Positions 36,708 through 47,175 of a DNA stretch of 64,000 bases are shown here, in pieces. The stretch's first letter is position 1; each line of letters opens with the position of its first letter. Source of the DNA: Icerya purchasi (Eukaryota; Arthropoda; Insecta; Hemiptera; Monophlebidae); NCBI GenBank assembly GCA_039619475.1, contig CM077116.1, positions 8,976,501 to 9,040,500 on the forward strand. The letters are read 5' to 3'. The notes beneath the pieces were generated by a model that saw nothing but the letters and a program-made list of their open reading frames with translations, had not been told where the DNA came from and did no database searches. The translations under genes were made by a program, and so were the position numbers.

Positions 36708-37636
36708 TATGGTTCTTTTGGGAACAGGAGGAGATCCGGATTGTATTTGATGTTTTTCTCAGTCAAAAAATTTAGAATATTAGGTATTGGATCATTTTGA
36801 AAGGCTGGAGGAGGAATGACAGTGCTCCTCGAAGAGAAGTGACATTGTTGGTACCAGTATAGATGATCACGGGAGGTGTAGAAGTCAAATATATAGGATA
36901 ATGGCGGAATTCCTGATAGCACACAGACACCCTGCGTGGGAGATGTTCGATGCGCCCCAAGGATGGACCTTAAGGCAGCGTGATGGATTGATTCAAGTGA
37001 TTTTATGAGCTGCTTACTAGCCGAATAGAACACCTGGCAGCCGTAGGTTAAACTGCTTAGAATAAGTGATCTGTATACAGATAGAAGTAGTTTTGGATTA
37101 TTGTTATATTTATGATGTGATAAACATTTTAGGATAGCTATGATTTTATTACATTTGCGTTTGAGTTCTTTAATATGAGGAGACCATGTCAGATGGGAGT
37201 CAAATGTTAGGCCCAAGAATTTAGCTGAGGATGTTACTGGAAGAGGAAATCCATTTAGGGTAAAGAAAAAATCATGGTTTGAGTTTACTGGACGACTTTT
37301 CTGGAATTTTACACAAGAAGTTTTATTTAAGGAGAAAGCAAGGCCGTTACTTTCGGTCCACGAATATAACCTATTGATTGTGGATTGTAGTATGGATTTG
37401 ACGTTGGAAGGAATGTTTGATGCTAAGGATATATTGAGGTCGTCTATAAACAATCGGGATGTTACCGGCGGCTGTATGCAGTCCGCCACATCATTTATGT
37501 ATAGGATAAAGAGTGTTACACTTAGAGGAGAGCCTTGAGGAATACTATTCTCTATTAGGACAGGAGAGGATACAGTTAAGCCAATTTTTACTTGAATGAG
37601 TCTGTTTGACAAATAATTCATTATATAGTTGCCCAT
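36707..37636 (-). pseudogene. Family C RT palm-thumb
   Basis: This 309-codon frame contains Y-L-S-N-R near the start, I-P-Q-G-S-P-L-S-V-T-L-F-I-L-Y-I-N-D-V, L-F-I-D-D-L-N-I (the catalytic box, F-I-D-D), F-L-G-L-T-F-D-S-H-L-T-W, and L-T-Y-G-C-Q-V-F. RT motif A and everything upstream are missing through 5' truncation. The stop overlaps the next start as TAATG, which here looks like a one-base indel and not a designed restart. Confidence 0.85.
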
Positions 37637-37645
37637 ATTGCCTTT

Positions 37646-37658
37646 TAATTCCTCTTTT
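37646..37658 (+). repeat. TSD of family C insertion, right
   Basis: TAATTCCTCTTTT, identical to 35677-35689. Confidence 0.75.
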
Positions 37659-37794
37659 ATTAATTGTGCTAGATGTCAAAAAATTTATCGTTTCAAATGT
37701 TTTTTATGACAGTTTTATCATTTGAGTGTTTGTTTGTAACCAAAAATGTATGTAAAATAAAATTAAATATCGATAAAATTTAAACTTTTTACTT

Positions 37795-38085
37795 ATTATA
37801 ATAACTATTTATAAGTATTATCATAACGATTAGTTGTTTTGTGTTTAGAAAAAAAAGAAAATAATTTTTATTTAAATTATCGATGTTTCTAAATAATAGA
37901 TTTATTTAATTGTAAAAATAATTAAACGAATTAAAAAATTAGTCGAGCACGAAATTCGAACCCGAGCATAAATGAACGTATTACTATTTCAAAGGCTTTT
38001 TTCTCTGAATTGACTTAAAGGGTGAACAATGTGAACACCCTAAGGGAGTACTATTATTATACAAAGTCTTATCCCGAATTGTAAG
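37795..38085 (-). repeat. Right arm of ~300-bp inverted repeat
   Basis: Inverted partner of 32797-33110, with several small indels. It includes a CTCGGGTTCGAAT block at about 37,958-37,970 on the minus strand. Confidence 0.7.
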
Positions 38086-38666
38086 TAATCATTAAGATAA
38101 TCTTCAAAAAAAGGAAAAGGGTCATTTTAGAGATGTACTTTCTCAACTTAATATATCCGGACAAAAATTAGTCAAAAAATTTAGAACAGAATGATGAACG
38201 AACACGTAAAATTTTAAAATTAAACGGCCGATGAAACTTGAAGTATTATCAATATTAGTTTATATAAATGTAGAGATCCGAATGAAGATGAAACGGCCAA
38301 GGCGCGATTTATAAATTCATTACGGAATTGGAATAAATCAATGCTCATTACAGGGTATCAAAAGTAGCTTCATTTTGGCTAGGTCACTCTCCGAATTATC
38401 ATTCAAAAATATACGATATTTACACTGAAAATCGGGAAATTTAAATAAAAAAGGCACTAAATAGTAAATTATTCGGTAACGGATAGCACATATTTTATGG
38501 TAAAATACGAGTATATATTACATCTTAATTGTGATATTACGATAATTATTCAACAAAATATCGGAGTCGGAAATCACAAATTAAAATATTGTAATGGGTA
38601 TCACAATCAGTTGTTTTCTATAAGCCAAGTGCTGGAAAGATATGAAATACATTTAATGCGGTTTTT
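38086..38666. other. No gene seen; target region of a family C insertion
   Basis: AT-rich. An open frame from 38497 runs into the retroelement inserted at 38687, but its first ~64 residues are flank sequence, so that chimeric frame is accidental. Confidence 0.6.
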
Positions 38667-38686
38667 AACTATTATTACACTCAGCT
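38667..38686 (+). repeat. 20-bp TSD, left
   Basis: AACTATTATTACACTCAGCT, identical to 39191-39210. Confidence 0.95.
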
Positions 38687-39190
38687 CTCGTTTTGGCGCA
38701 TCAGTCTTTCTGATGCACTTTGCTGAGGAGTGGAGCAAACTATGGTCAGAACAAACAACCTGGCTCAGATCCATAAAGTCGGACACCGACCCATGGTGGC
38801 CGCCGTTCCCCGTCACACGTAGGGATTTCTCGATCCTATCGAGACTGCGTCTGGGGCACACTGCACTATCACACAATCACGTCTTTGAAGGAGCTCCCCG
38901 TCCGGTCACTTGCCCTCTGTGCAGGTTCATGGCCTCACCAACTGTAGAGCATCTGCTGAAATGGTGCCGACATACTTCCCGTATTTCTAGTCATACCTCA
39001 CCCCACCGTCTGTTGTCGAACTACCCGGATTGTGTTCGGGCAGTGTTGAATTTTGCAGCATCGAACAGACTGCACCGCCCTCTGTAATTTCAAGTGAGTC
39101 GAGGTGCCGTAATAGCCCAGGTAGTTACACACGGCGCCTAGATTTATATTTGTAAATTTAGTATTATAAAAAAAAAAAAAAAAAAAAAAA
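38687..39190 (+). mobile_element. Family C 3' fragment with perfect 20-bp TSD
   Basis: A 504-bp insertion, severely 5'-truncated, bounded by the exact 20-bp repeat. It encodes the last ~130 residues of ORF2 in one open frame: P-W-W-P-P-F-P-V-T-R-R-D-F-S-I-L-S-R-L-R-L-G-H-T, then the finger C-P-L-C-x9-H-L-L-K-W-C, stopping at 39087. The 3' UTR holds the family stem-loop (39106-39135) and A23 at 39168-39190. The empty site on the bottom strand reads TAGTT/AAAAAC, matching the usual TT/AAAA nick preference of L1-like endonucleases. This is the cleanest recent insertion in the window. Confidence 0.9.
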
Positions 39191-39210
39191 AACTATTATT
39201 ACACTCAGCT
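39191..39210 (+). repeat. 20-bp TSD, right
   Basis: AACTATTATTACACTCAGCT following the poly(A) tail; identical to 38667-38686. Confidence 0.95.
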
Positions 39211-39379
39211 AACAAAGGATAATAGGAGCATAAAAGACGTTTAAAAAAGAGAACAAGACACTCAGGATGAGCTTAACTTATATTTAATAATATTAACAAA
39301 TAAGAACATGGACGTCCGGAAGAAATTTGCATAATACATTTGTGCAGTGTACTCAATTACGAAAATTGATGTTTAACAG

Positions 39380-39660
39380 GGAAGGGGGAAAGAAATGTGT
39401 TGAATGGAAATACGGATACGGAGTAGAACGACAAAAACGCCTTGGAAAGAAATGAGAACAAATAACAGAATCCTAGAAGAAATAGGCGAAAAAAGAAGTT
39501 TATTATTAAATCGTATTGATAAACGAAAAATAAACGTGATAGGACATGACGACAACTTTGCAAAAAATTTAATAGAGGGAAAGGTTACAGGTGAAAGGTC
39601 GAAAGGAAGACCAAGAGCATCTATAATGGATAAATCATTTCATCGACTGAGAATATAAAT
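39380..39660 (+). pseudogene. Family D-like RT C-terminal fragment
   Basis: The frame 39404-39658 contains P-W-K-E-M-R-T-N-N-R-I-L-E-E-I, then K-R-K-I-N-V-I-G-H and G-K-V-T-G-E-R-S-K-G-R-P-R-A-S. These align with the W-T-x-x-x-T-N...K-R-K-I-K-F-F-G-H...G-R-R-N-P-G-R-R-K region of the RTE-like copy at 23.7 kb. It is too short and diverged to assign a subfamily. Confidence 0.55.
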
Positions 39661-40919
39661 AAATATTAAAAATTTCTTAGGACAATGGCTATCGATAGGA
39701 CACATTACCTTTAGCGAATAAAAAAAAAAACTCTTAAATAATTATTTCTCACTTTTTATTGTATTTGTACTAAATTTTTAGGGTAAGCCTCGAAATCGTT
39801 TTTTTTCTTTTTTCTAATACTTCATTTGTATTACTACTATGGTATTTATAATCCTAAATTTATTGGAGGGAGGGGGAAGTCAAGAAAAAGTGCTGAAAAT
39901 GAAAAATGTCTATGCCATAGGATTACTTTGCTATATATATATATATATACGATTCGCTAGTGGCGAATTACTTTATAGTTTCCCTTTTAATCGGCATAAG
40001 CGGTTGTGCGATACGGAACTAAATAATATTGGTTTTATTGCCGCGTTGGTCCAACGGAATAATAGTTTCGATTCGAAGTGACACATACGTATGCGATATT
40101 TCTCTCTATCCGGTTGTTCTTGATCTTCGCCTATGTGACTGTCCAATGAAACGTGTTTAATCTAGGATAATCTGTAACTTATCAAAATCAGTCACTGTGA
40201 CGACAACAGTCAAAAATGCGCAAATGTTCTCTTTTTATTTATACGTCTTCAAATTCTCAGTCAAATATAGACCAACGGCTTATTGGGCGAAAAATGTTCT
40301 TTTTAGAATGCACGGATCATTTGTGAACGAAAACAGACCATTATGCTTTTAGTGACTAGAATATTTCTGTTTTTCTGGGAAATAAATCCGGTCTGGGATG
40401 TAGCTTTTTTCTTTTCCTTTTTTTTTCTTTCTTTTTTTCCCCCCGTTTGAGGAACCTCAGTTAAAAGCTTACTCCAAGAAACGAAAAAAAAAAAAGGAAA
40501 TGTATGATTCGGTGAAGTCAAAGGGAAGCAATAGTTATATTGATGGATGGAGAATCAGAGACAGAATATAAGATAAGCAGATAATAGAGGAGTTTCAGCA
40601 GGTATAGAACACGGCGCACGAAAGCCGTAGGTTTTCAGTTTGGAGTAGGCCACTTACTGAAAACAAATGAACAAATTCGCTTAGACTCTTTTTTTTTTTT
40701 TGACATGTACTGGTAGAGGCGGGAAAATTTTAATTCGCCTACGGTGAACCATGTATTATTTTTTAAGACAAGGACAGTTGTATTTTTCGTAATAAGAAGA
40801 GATCGTGCGTGATTATTCTTTTGCTGTACGTATCGCTTAAGACTTAAAAATTCTTCAGAAGGTAAACCCGAACATATGGAACATATGGTGTATTTTTTCA
40901 GACTTGTTCAATACGGCTA
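39661..40919. other. No gene seen
   Basis: AT-rich with T/C-rich runs near 40,405-40,445. A short (TA)n occurs at 39,933-39,949. No assignable frame. Confidence 0.5.
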
Positions 40920-41284
40920 TTTTTTTTTTTTTTTTTTTGTTAAATAAGTTGTGGGTCTCACTGGGAAAATATGCCCGTTGTGTGAGTGCCCAACACTCTT
41001 ATTAGCGTTTATTTAAGAAAGGAACAGAATACAAAAATTAAAACTGAACTTATTCTATAAATCACAAAAATTATTTAAAACATTAGTTAATAGTATACAT
41101 ACGCATATTAATACATAAGACGCCACGTAATATATATATAAATATTTGTACACCGGAAATGCAGATAGCTTAATATTTTAAATCGATAACGTGATCTTCT
41201 GTGGGAACTTGTATTAGGATAGACACGATAAAAGCAAGGTTAATATCCGTAAATAAATAAAAATAAAGGGTAGTGGGCTATATC

Positions 41285-41465
41285 TTCCTTCCTACTCCTT
41301 ATAGTGCCCACTCCATTCTTGCACTCTCCTCTCTCAATATAGTTCCTTTGTTAGCCTTCTTTATCTCTTCAATTTCTAATCTTTTCCTTGTATAATGTAC
41401 AATTCCTTGTGTTGGGTAAGTTCCACTGTTGACGTGCCCAAAAAAAAAAAAAAAAAAAAAAAAAA
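41285..41465 (+). mobile_element. Family A 3' end nested in family B
   Basis: A short frame reads L-P-T-P-Y-S-A-H-S-I-L-A-L-S-S-L-N-I-V-P-L, matching P-T-P-Y-C-A-H-Y-V-L-A-L-P-S-P-S-V-V-P-V at 46.7 kb. It is followed by a TTGGG...CCCAA stem-loop (41412-41441) and A26 (41440-41465). The pure poly(A) suggests a later arrival than the host copy. No TSD is obvious. Confidence 0.75.
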
Positions 41466-41495
41466 TACTTGATCTTTAATCTTTGCACCATTTCT

Positions 41496-41960
41496 TCAGC
41501 CATTTTTGAACCTCCTTTTTCCACACACCAATTTTTTTCCCTCTAGTATATGATTAGGGATATTACTTATTAATTTGATTAACACTGAGTCATCAGTGTT
41601 ATCAATTCGTAGATTTACACCGCGGGGATAAATATAGTATGTATTACTTTGGTCTCTTGTTAACCGAATCTTTTTCCTGGATGGTAGTTTTATATTATTG
41701 ACCTTAAATTCTAGTAACCTATAAAAGAAATAATACATTTTCGGAGACATTTCATCGTTTTCCTTCCACCATGTTGACCCGTCATTGTTTTGTTTCCAGT
41801 GGGGGAGTATAAGTTTGAGACACCTCTTCTGTATTTTACTTATTTTATTTATTTCTGTTTTCTTAGCCTCACATAATATATTTGAATTCCATATAATATT
41901 CTTGACCTTATTATTGAATTGTAATATGTACGTAGTGTTCGATGTGCTTGCTTTATATCC
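41496..41960 (-). pseudogene. Family B RT C-terminus
   Basis: The 84-codon frame (41496-41750) plus the region upstream in the same reading direction gives K-K-T-E-I-N-K-I-S-K-I-Q-K-R-C-L-K-L-I-L-P, W-W-K-E-N-D-E-M-S, and I-D-N-T-D-D-S-V-L-I-K-L-I-S-N-I-P. The same blocks, more degraded, lie at 16.25-16.56 kb. Upstream parts of the RT are absent. Confidence 0.65.
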
Positions 41961-43099
41961 TTAATAGTAGCGAATAGTTTATTCGAAGATAATGTTTCCG
42001 CCGCCGTTAAAGTGAGACAGTGAATGAATAAAATTCGAACTTTGCTGAAAAAATTTAAAAATTGAATGTTGGAACGTTCTTGTGAAAACGGGGGGCGAGC
42101 GTTCTTTGAAGTATACGGGAATCATTTCAGTGGGAATTAGGATAGTTAGCAAAAAAGAGCTTTGTGCAGTTTACATTTGGTCAGTGAAAACGTTGCGGAT
42201 TACTGCTAAATCAGTATTTTTCGAGCTCTATCGGTATGTGCGGACAGAAAAAAAAAGTGCCGATCATTCGTGACCGATGTCATTTTAAGTGTGCTTCCAT
42301 TTCGGACCGTGTTTTAGCAAAGGGTAGCCGCAAATTAATTCGGATGCAAAGGCCGTGGTACGGCCGGTAAGCAGACTGCGAGGCTCCGATATTTTTAATC
42401 AGCCCGCTCGAATACGATAAAGAATTTTCAGCCGGTAACTGCGGTAGTAAATCGGGTAATACTAAAACGATACAAAAAATCAGCCGAACGTCGAGCTACG
42501 TGCAGTTTTATGAAATCGCTTTTTTTCATTCTTTCCTTGTTTCTCTGTCTTTTTTCTTTTTTTTTTTTTTCTTTTACTGTACCACGTATTCTTCTCACGT
42601 TTGAACATTACTGTACGTGCTTTGTTTAAAGTTGCTCGGATTTTTTTTCAGCGACAATAAATTTGTTATCGACTTAAATATTTAACATACGTTTACTAAT
42701 GTGAAGACGCGGTCTAGCTACACAGTGTGCGCACGAGTAACAAATATATTCAGCAATTTCATTACTGACAGACTTCCCATTCACTCTTTAGCGTTTGACT
42801 TTCTTTGAAGCTTATGGTCAGCGGCTCTCTGAATTATCGATTTCCCTATAAAATGATTATTCTTAATTGCATTCTTTTTGTTTATTTTTCGTTTTTTTTT
42901 TAAAAGTTTTGCAACTTGGTCAACTTTTTGTGAGAAAGGACTCAATGGAGAAGACTTTTTACGTTTATGAACGATAATAGGAAAAATAATGGAGAATAAT
43001 CAGATTATTTCTTTGTAAAACGGTCTTTAACGGTGTGTAACTTGAATTGAATGAACCATTGGAAACAATGACAAAGAGATAATATAACTAATGCCCGTC
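41961..43099. other. No recognisable gene
   Basis: Contains a GC-richer patch at about 42,290-42,500 and T-rich runs near 42,550. The 63-codon frame at 42082-42273 shows no family features. Confidence 0.5.
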
Positions 43100-43130
43100 C
43101 AAAGCCCTCCCCACTCAAACCCTTCCACCT

Positions 43131-44165
43131 AAGCCTCAATTTATATTCCACAAGGCGAATTGGGATATGTTCTCAGTTAAAGTAAACGTTTCCAGCGAAC
43201 CATCCGAATCTTTATCTGAGAATATCAACTCCTTTATCGACGCTATTACGAATGCTGCTCTAGCATCCATTCCTAGGTCTGTCCCAACAACCAGATCCTG
43301 ACGGGTCCAATGGTGGTGCCCTGAAATAGGAACAGCCATACGCCAACGTAAACATGCCCTTAGGAAGATCAAATCAACAGGCCTATATCCCGATTTGATC
43401 GAATTTAAAGAACGCTATGCTGCTGCGGGCAGCCTCATTAGGCGCAAAAAACTGGAATCTTGGCAGCAATTTATGCATTCAATCTCCATAAATACTTCTA
43501 GTCACAATATTTCTCCCAAAATTAAGGCAATGAACGGTATTAATCGTGCGACCCCTTCCTTTTCGATAAATAAGAATGGTTCCATGTTATCTGGCCCGTT
43601 AGAGGTCGCAAATGCTTTCGCGAAGCATTTTTCAGTGGACTCATCCTCATCGTCATATTCGTCTGTCTTCTTTTTAAAGAAATATTCCATGGAACAACAA
43701 CCAATAACTATCATCTCTGACTCCTCACTTTACTACAATTACCATTTCACCATTTCTGAACTAGACTATCAACTCCAGTACCATACTGCAAACAGCGCGT
43801 CTGGGTTCGATTCCATCCATCCTTATATGTTAAAACATTTACCTCCGTCAGCGAAATACTTCCTCTTACATATCTACAACAAAATATAGTCCTCCAGATC
43901 GATCCCTGAGACATGGAAATTAGCAGTTGTTATCCCTATTCTGAAGCAAAATAAAGATCCTCTTTTTCCACAAAATTACAGACCTAGATCCCTCATAAGT
44001 GTCCTCGCAAAAACGCTAGAAAAAATGGTTAATCGGCGTCTCCTTTTCTTCCTTGAACAGAATAATCTCCTTTCCTGGTCACAAGCCGGAGGGCGTTAGA
44101 AGCGTACTACAGTTAATCATCTGCCGAGCCTACAAAGGCAAATATTAACAGCATTTCACAGACGC
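43131..44165 (+). pseudogene. Family C linker and RT N-terminal half
   Basis: Readable in one frame with stops at about 43,299, 43,887 and 44,098. Blocks are A-A-L-A-S-I-P-R-S; W-W-C-P-E-I; A-S-G-F-D-S-I-H-P-Y-M-L-K; P-E-T-W-K-L-A-V-V-I-P-I-L-K; N-Y-R-P-R-S-L-I-S-V-L-A-K-T-L-E-K; and S-Q-A-G-G-R, followed by stop. These are fingers motifs 0-2 of a non-LTR RT. The F-D-L..A-F-D block (motif A), expected next, is deleted. Confidence 0.8.
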
Positions 44166-44181
44166 CAACAACTCCGTCTTT

Positions 44182-45371
44182 TTGACAAAAGCTGGTATAA
44201 TTGGGAACATGGTCAATTATCTCAATAATTTTTTAACAAACAGAACGTTCCATGTTAAAAATGGTTCATCAACATCGAGCACCATTCAAACTGAGAATGG
44301 CTTACCACAAGGATCTGCCCTTAGTGCAACCTTGTTTATTTTTTATATCAACGATGTAAATGATTATATTGTTCCGCCGATAAACGCCCGGCTCTACTTT
44401 GACGACTTGAACATTTCTCTGTCTTCCAATTTTCCAGCAAATGCTCAAAAAGTCCTACAAAAAACTATTACAAAACTACAATCCTGGTGTAACAATAACG
44501 GTCCTGTGTTTTCTTCATCTAAATCTATCTGTGTTGATTTCTATAGGAGACGTCAAAACTCCTCCAGCATCCACCTCAATCTAAAAAATTCCTTACTTCA
44601 TTTCCACCCTACTGTTACTTTCCTTGGACTACTGTTCGATCATAAGCTAACTTGGTGCCCTCACATATCCAATCTTAAAGTTAAATGTTATAAATTCCTA
44701 TCTATTCTTAAATATGTATCAAACACAAAGTATAATGTACCTTCGAAAACTCTCCTCTCCATATACAAATCTTTAGTCATTTCCAGAATAAACTACGGGT
44801 CCTAGGCGTATTCGTCAGCCAGTCCTTCTTTACTTAAATCCCTTGATTCAATACACCACACGGCGCTCCGCACGATACTTGGCGTACATAGAACTTCCCT
44901 GTTTGTAAGTTTGTGTGCCTTGTTAGGCACTGCCCCACTAAAGTATTTCCGAATCTTTTATTACCACCGTGAGACCTTCGCTCTTTTCTCTAGTAAACGT
45001 TCCTTTCCTATTCACACAAGTGACCTCCCCAACACGCCAGAGTTCCCTAATAACCCTCTCCTAGAAATCCTGGCCTTCCTATCGCAGCCTAATGTGAGCG
45101 TAATCCCCTTCCCTCCGCTTGCGCACAGGTCACACGGCCATTTTGCATAATTTTATTTTGCAAAGAACCCCCTCCTATGAATTGTCCTTTCTGTGGCCAC
45201 GGCGTTGCTCCCTCAACTTCCCACATACTGTGTGATTGTTCAGCACTCTCACCCCACCGGCCCTTTTCTATTAATAACAAAACAGTCACCAACATTCTTG
45301 AGAATTCCCCCAATGCAGTTTTATCTGTAACACAGTTTATCAGAACTAGCGGAATAAGCAGATATCTATAA
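44182..45371 (+). pseudogene. Family C RT palm-thumb and C-terminal finger
   Basis: The frame 44182-44805 has L-N-N-F-L-T-N-R, G-L-P-Q-G-S-A-L-S-A-T-L-F-I-F-Y-I-N-D-V, L-Y-F-D-D-L-N-I (catalytic Y-F-D-D) and F-L-G-L-L-F-D-H-K-L-T-W. A TAG then follows, and the thumb continues (S-I-H-H-T-A-L-R-T-I-L-G-V-H-R-T-S). After about 45,117 the sequence jumps to C-P-F-C-x9-H-I-L-C-D-C (CX2CX9HX4C), so ~200 RNase H codons present in the 36-kb copy are missing. Confidence 0.8.
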
Positions 45372-45468
45372 AAACAAACTGCTCATCTTCGTACTGTAAT
45401 AGCCACAGCAGTTAAACACGATACAAGATGTTGCTTTTACAAACAAAAAAAAAAAAAAAAAAAAAAAA

Positions 45469-46558
45469 CTACGGATGCGAGGGTGATAATAAACGAAAAG
45501 AAAAAGAAGTAATAATCAGAAAGTCGTAAGTCTTGTTCATGTACAAAGAGGTACATATTTTTGTCCTAGTACTGGCGTAAGACAGGAAAATGTCGAAATG
45601 GAGTTAATTTATACAACCCGGCGCAACACTAAACAAAATTAAGAAGACCTGCTCTTTTTTTTGTTTATTTAATTTCAAAAGATGGAGAAAATTGGTATCT
45701 CCAAATTTAGATAAAGTTAACAAATCAAATAATAAATCATTTTTGTTTTATATGAAGTTCACTAGAAGAAAATACCTATTCAGAAATGTTATGTTTGAAA
45801 ATTTTAATTTGACATATTTTTAAATGGTTTTACATAAAATTCTGAAAATTGTGCTGGAGAAAATAAAATACCATCGGGAAAAATTGAAAAAAATAAGGCC
45901 CCTGAAGTCGAGGCAATTCATTTTATATGCAGACAAATTTTAAATCGTCGCGTAAATACTTGCTGCAGTGCTAGATGGAGCTCAGTAGAACATGTTCAAA
46001 AACTTACTCTATTAAATATGTGTAGTGCTCTTCATCATCCCACCTTATGGCGCTGTAATAGTGAATAATGGTTATGAAAGATCGAGTATAGTCCCGTAGA
46101 TGTGCCTGAATATAAACAAAATGTGAACAACAATAGAAAAGTACTTAGATAGTTAAACGCTCAATCTGACTGGCTATTTATGCTGTTTTACATACGTGTA
46201 CATGTTTTTCGATGCGCTCACGGTGACTCGTTAGCTTTGGAAAAGTACTTACGAAGTGAGCGGATCATTGAATAAAAATTCACCCATTACTCGCTATTAA
46301 TGGAGCTATAAGCGTCTTCATTAAGTATTTTTCTCTCGGATTTATTACTGGCAAGAAACTGACTCTTTAGTCAAGTTAATCTCTACTGCTAGAAAAGTAA
46401 CGGCAGATTTCTTTCTTTTTCAATTCGCTTTGTTACTTCGCTACATGACTGGAAGTACCGTAGGATTCATATTAATGACTACACTATTCTTCTGCCAAAA
46501 TAATATGATTGAAAAATCGCTGTTTTTCTTTTTTTATAAAACGTTCTTTTGCAACGTT
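45469..46558. other. No gene seen
   Basis: AT-rich spacer between two retroelement pieces; no assignable frame. Confidence 0.5.
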
Positions 46559-46876
46559 GCTACCTGGTGATGAATTTGTATATAGTTTCAGTTTAGCCTG
46601 TGATGTAAATCACCTTCTATTCGAATGCTCTTCTATCTCCTCGGAGCGCGCAGTCCTTTATTCTAATTTGTTTGGCCTTGGCACCCCGACTCCCTACTGT
46701 GCCCACTACGTTCTTGCTCTTCCTTCTCCTTCAGTTGTTCCTGTATTGGCTACCTTCATTTCTTCTGTTTCTAATCACTTCTTCATATAACTTTCAAATC
46801 CCTACGTTTCATCATTTGTTAATCCTTTTGTTGGGTAAATGTCCTGTATTGAAGCGCCCAAGGGAAAAAAAAGAAT
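46559..46876 (+). mobile_element. Family A 3' fragment
   Basis: The C-terminal ~65 residues of ORF2 in an open frame: C-D-V-N-H-L-L-F-E-C-S-S-I-S-S-E-R, P-T-P-Y-C-A-H-Y-V-L-A-L-P-S-P-S-V-V-P-V, ending at 46790. The 3' stem-loop TTGGG...CCCAA is at 46831-46861, followed by an impure A-rich tail. The first ~25 residues of the open frame are flank. Confidence 0.75.
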
Positions 46877-46989
46877 ATAGGAGAGTATTAATAAGAAAAG
46901 GACACGCAGTGGTATAGTGGGTAAAGTTAAAGATTCCAAAAAGAATGTAGACGAATTAATAAGATCGGCGAAATTAAGTAAGTTCTGTT

Positions 46990-47175
46990 TACATAAAAAA
47001 AAAAAAAAATAAGTGGAAGAAATGGAAAAAAAATTACACAGCACTAATAATGTCAGGATCAGAAATCTTGAATACGAACAAAAGGATGCAAAAATACTTG
47101 TAGATATAAATTAAATGAATATCGTAGATAAGATAAAGAACGAAGAAATTCCCGGTAGAGTCAAAAAACAATAAA
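46990..47175 (+). pseudogene. Possible LINE RT C-terminal scrap
   Basis: Translation gives S-G-S-E-I-L-N-T-N-K-R-M-Q-K-Y-L and, after two stops, V-D-K-I-K-N-E-E-I. The pairing resembles the L-Y-G-S-E-T-W...D-K-I-R-N-E stretch found in many LINE polymerases. It is short and heavily decayed, and chance similarity is possible. Confidence 0.3.

Larger units (their letters stand above)
35690..37645 (-). mobile_element. Family C copy with 13-bp TSD, 5'-truncated
   Basis: A 1,956-bp minus-strand insertion flanked by TAATTCCTCTTTT on both sides. The T-rich end at 35690-35707 is its poly(A) tail. It encodes RT from just upstream of I-P-Q-G-S onward, RNase H and a C-terminal zinc finger. The 3' UTR contains the family C stem-loop (35723-35752). 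Damage seen is one frame break where RT and RNase H join and one internal stop, so it is a moderately young dead copy. Confidence 0.85.
40920..41960 (-). mobile_element. Family B copy, interrupted by a family A fragment
   Basis: On the minus strand the coding part (41496 to about 41960) reads I-S-K-I-Q-K-R-C-L-K-L-I-L-P and Y-Y-I-Y-P-R-G-V-N-L-R-I-D-N-T-D-D, matching the 16.0-16.9 kb copy. Its 3' UTR with the conserved hairpin (40953-40991) and poly(A) (T19 at 40920-40938) lies beyond a plus-strand family A piece at 41285-41465. The family A piece therefore landed inside family B DNA. A frame break separates the upstream I-L-Y-G-I stretch. Confidence 0.7.
43100..45468 (+). mobile_element. Family C copy, internally deleted
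   Basis: The order of pieces is: EN-RT linker (43131-43394: W-W-C-P-E-I-G-T-A-I-R-Q-R-K-H-A-L-R), RT N-terminus (43395-43889), a gap lacking RT motif A, RT palm-thumb (44182-44805), further thumb (44911-45150), then directly the C-terminal finger (45177-45371). RNase H is missing altogether. The 3' end has a CTGTAATAGCCAC motif shared with the other copies and A24 at 45445-45468. Four in-frame stops and at least two deletions make it a dead copy. The 5' edge near 43,100 is approximate. Confidence 0.8.

Noticed and set aside
36705..36712. TAATG stop-start overlap between family C RT and RNase H frames
   Set aside because: Could suggest termination-reinitiation, but a simple one-base indel in a dead copy explains it better, as the domains are normally in one frame.
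38497..38686. N-terminal part of a 196-codon open frame
   Set aside because: It is AT-rich flank that happens to be open into the family C insertion at 38687; the TSD proves the junction is an insertion.
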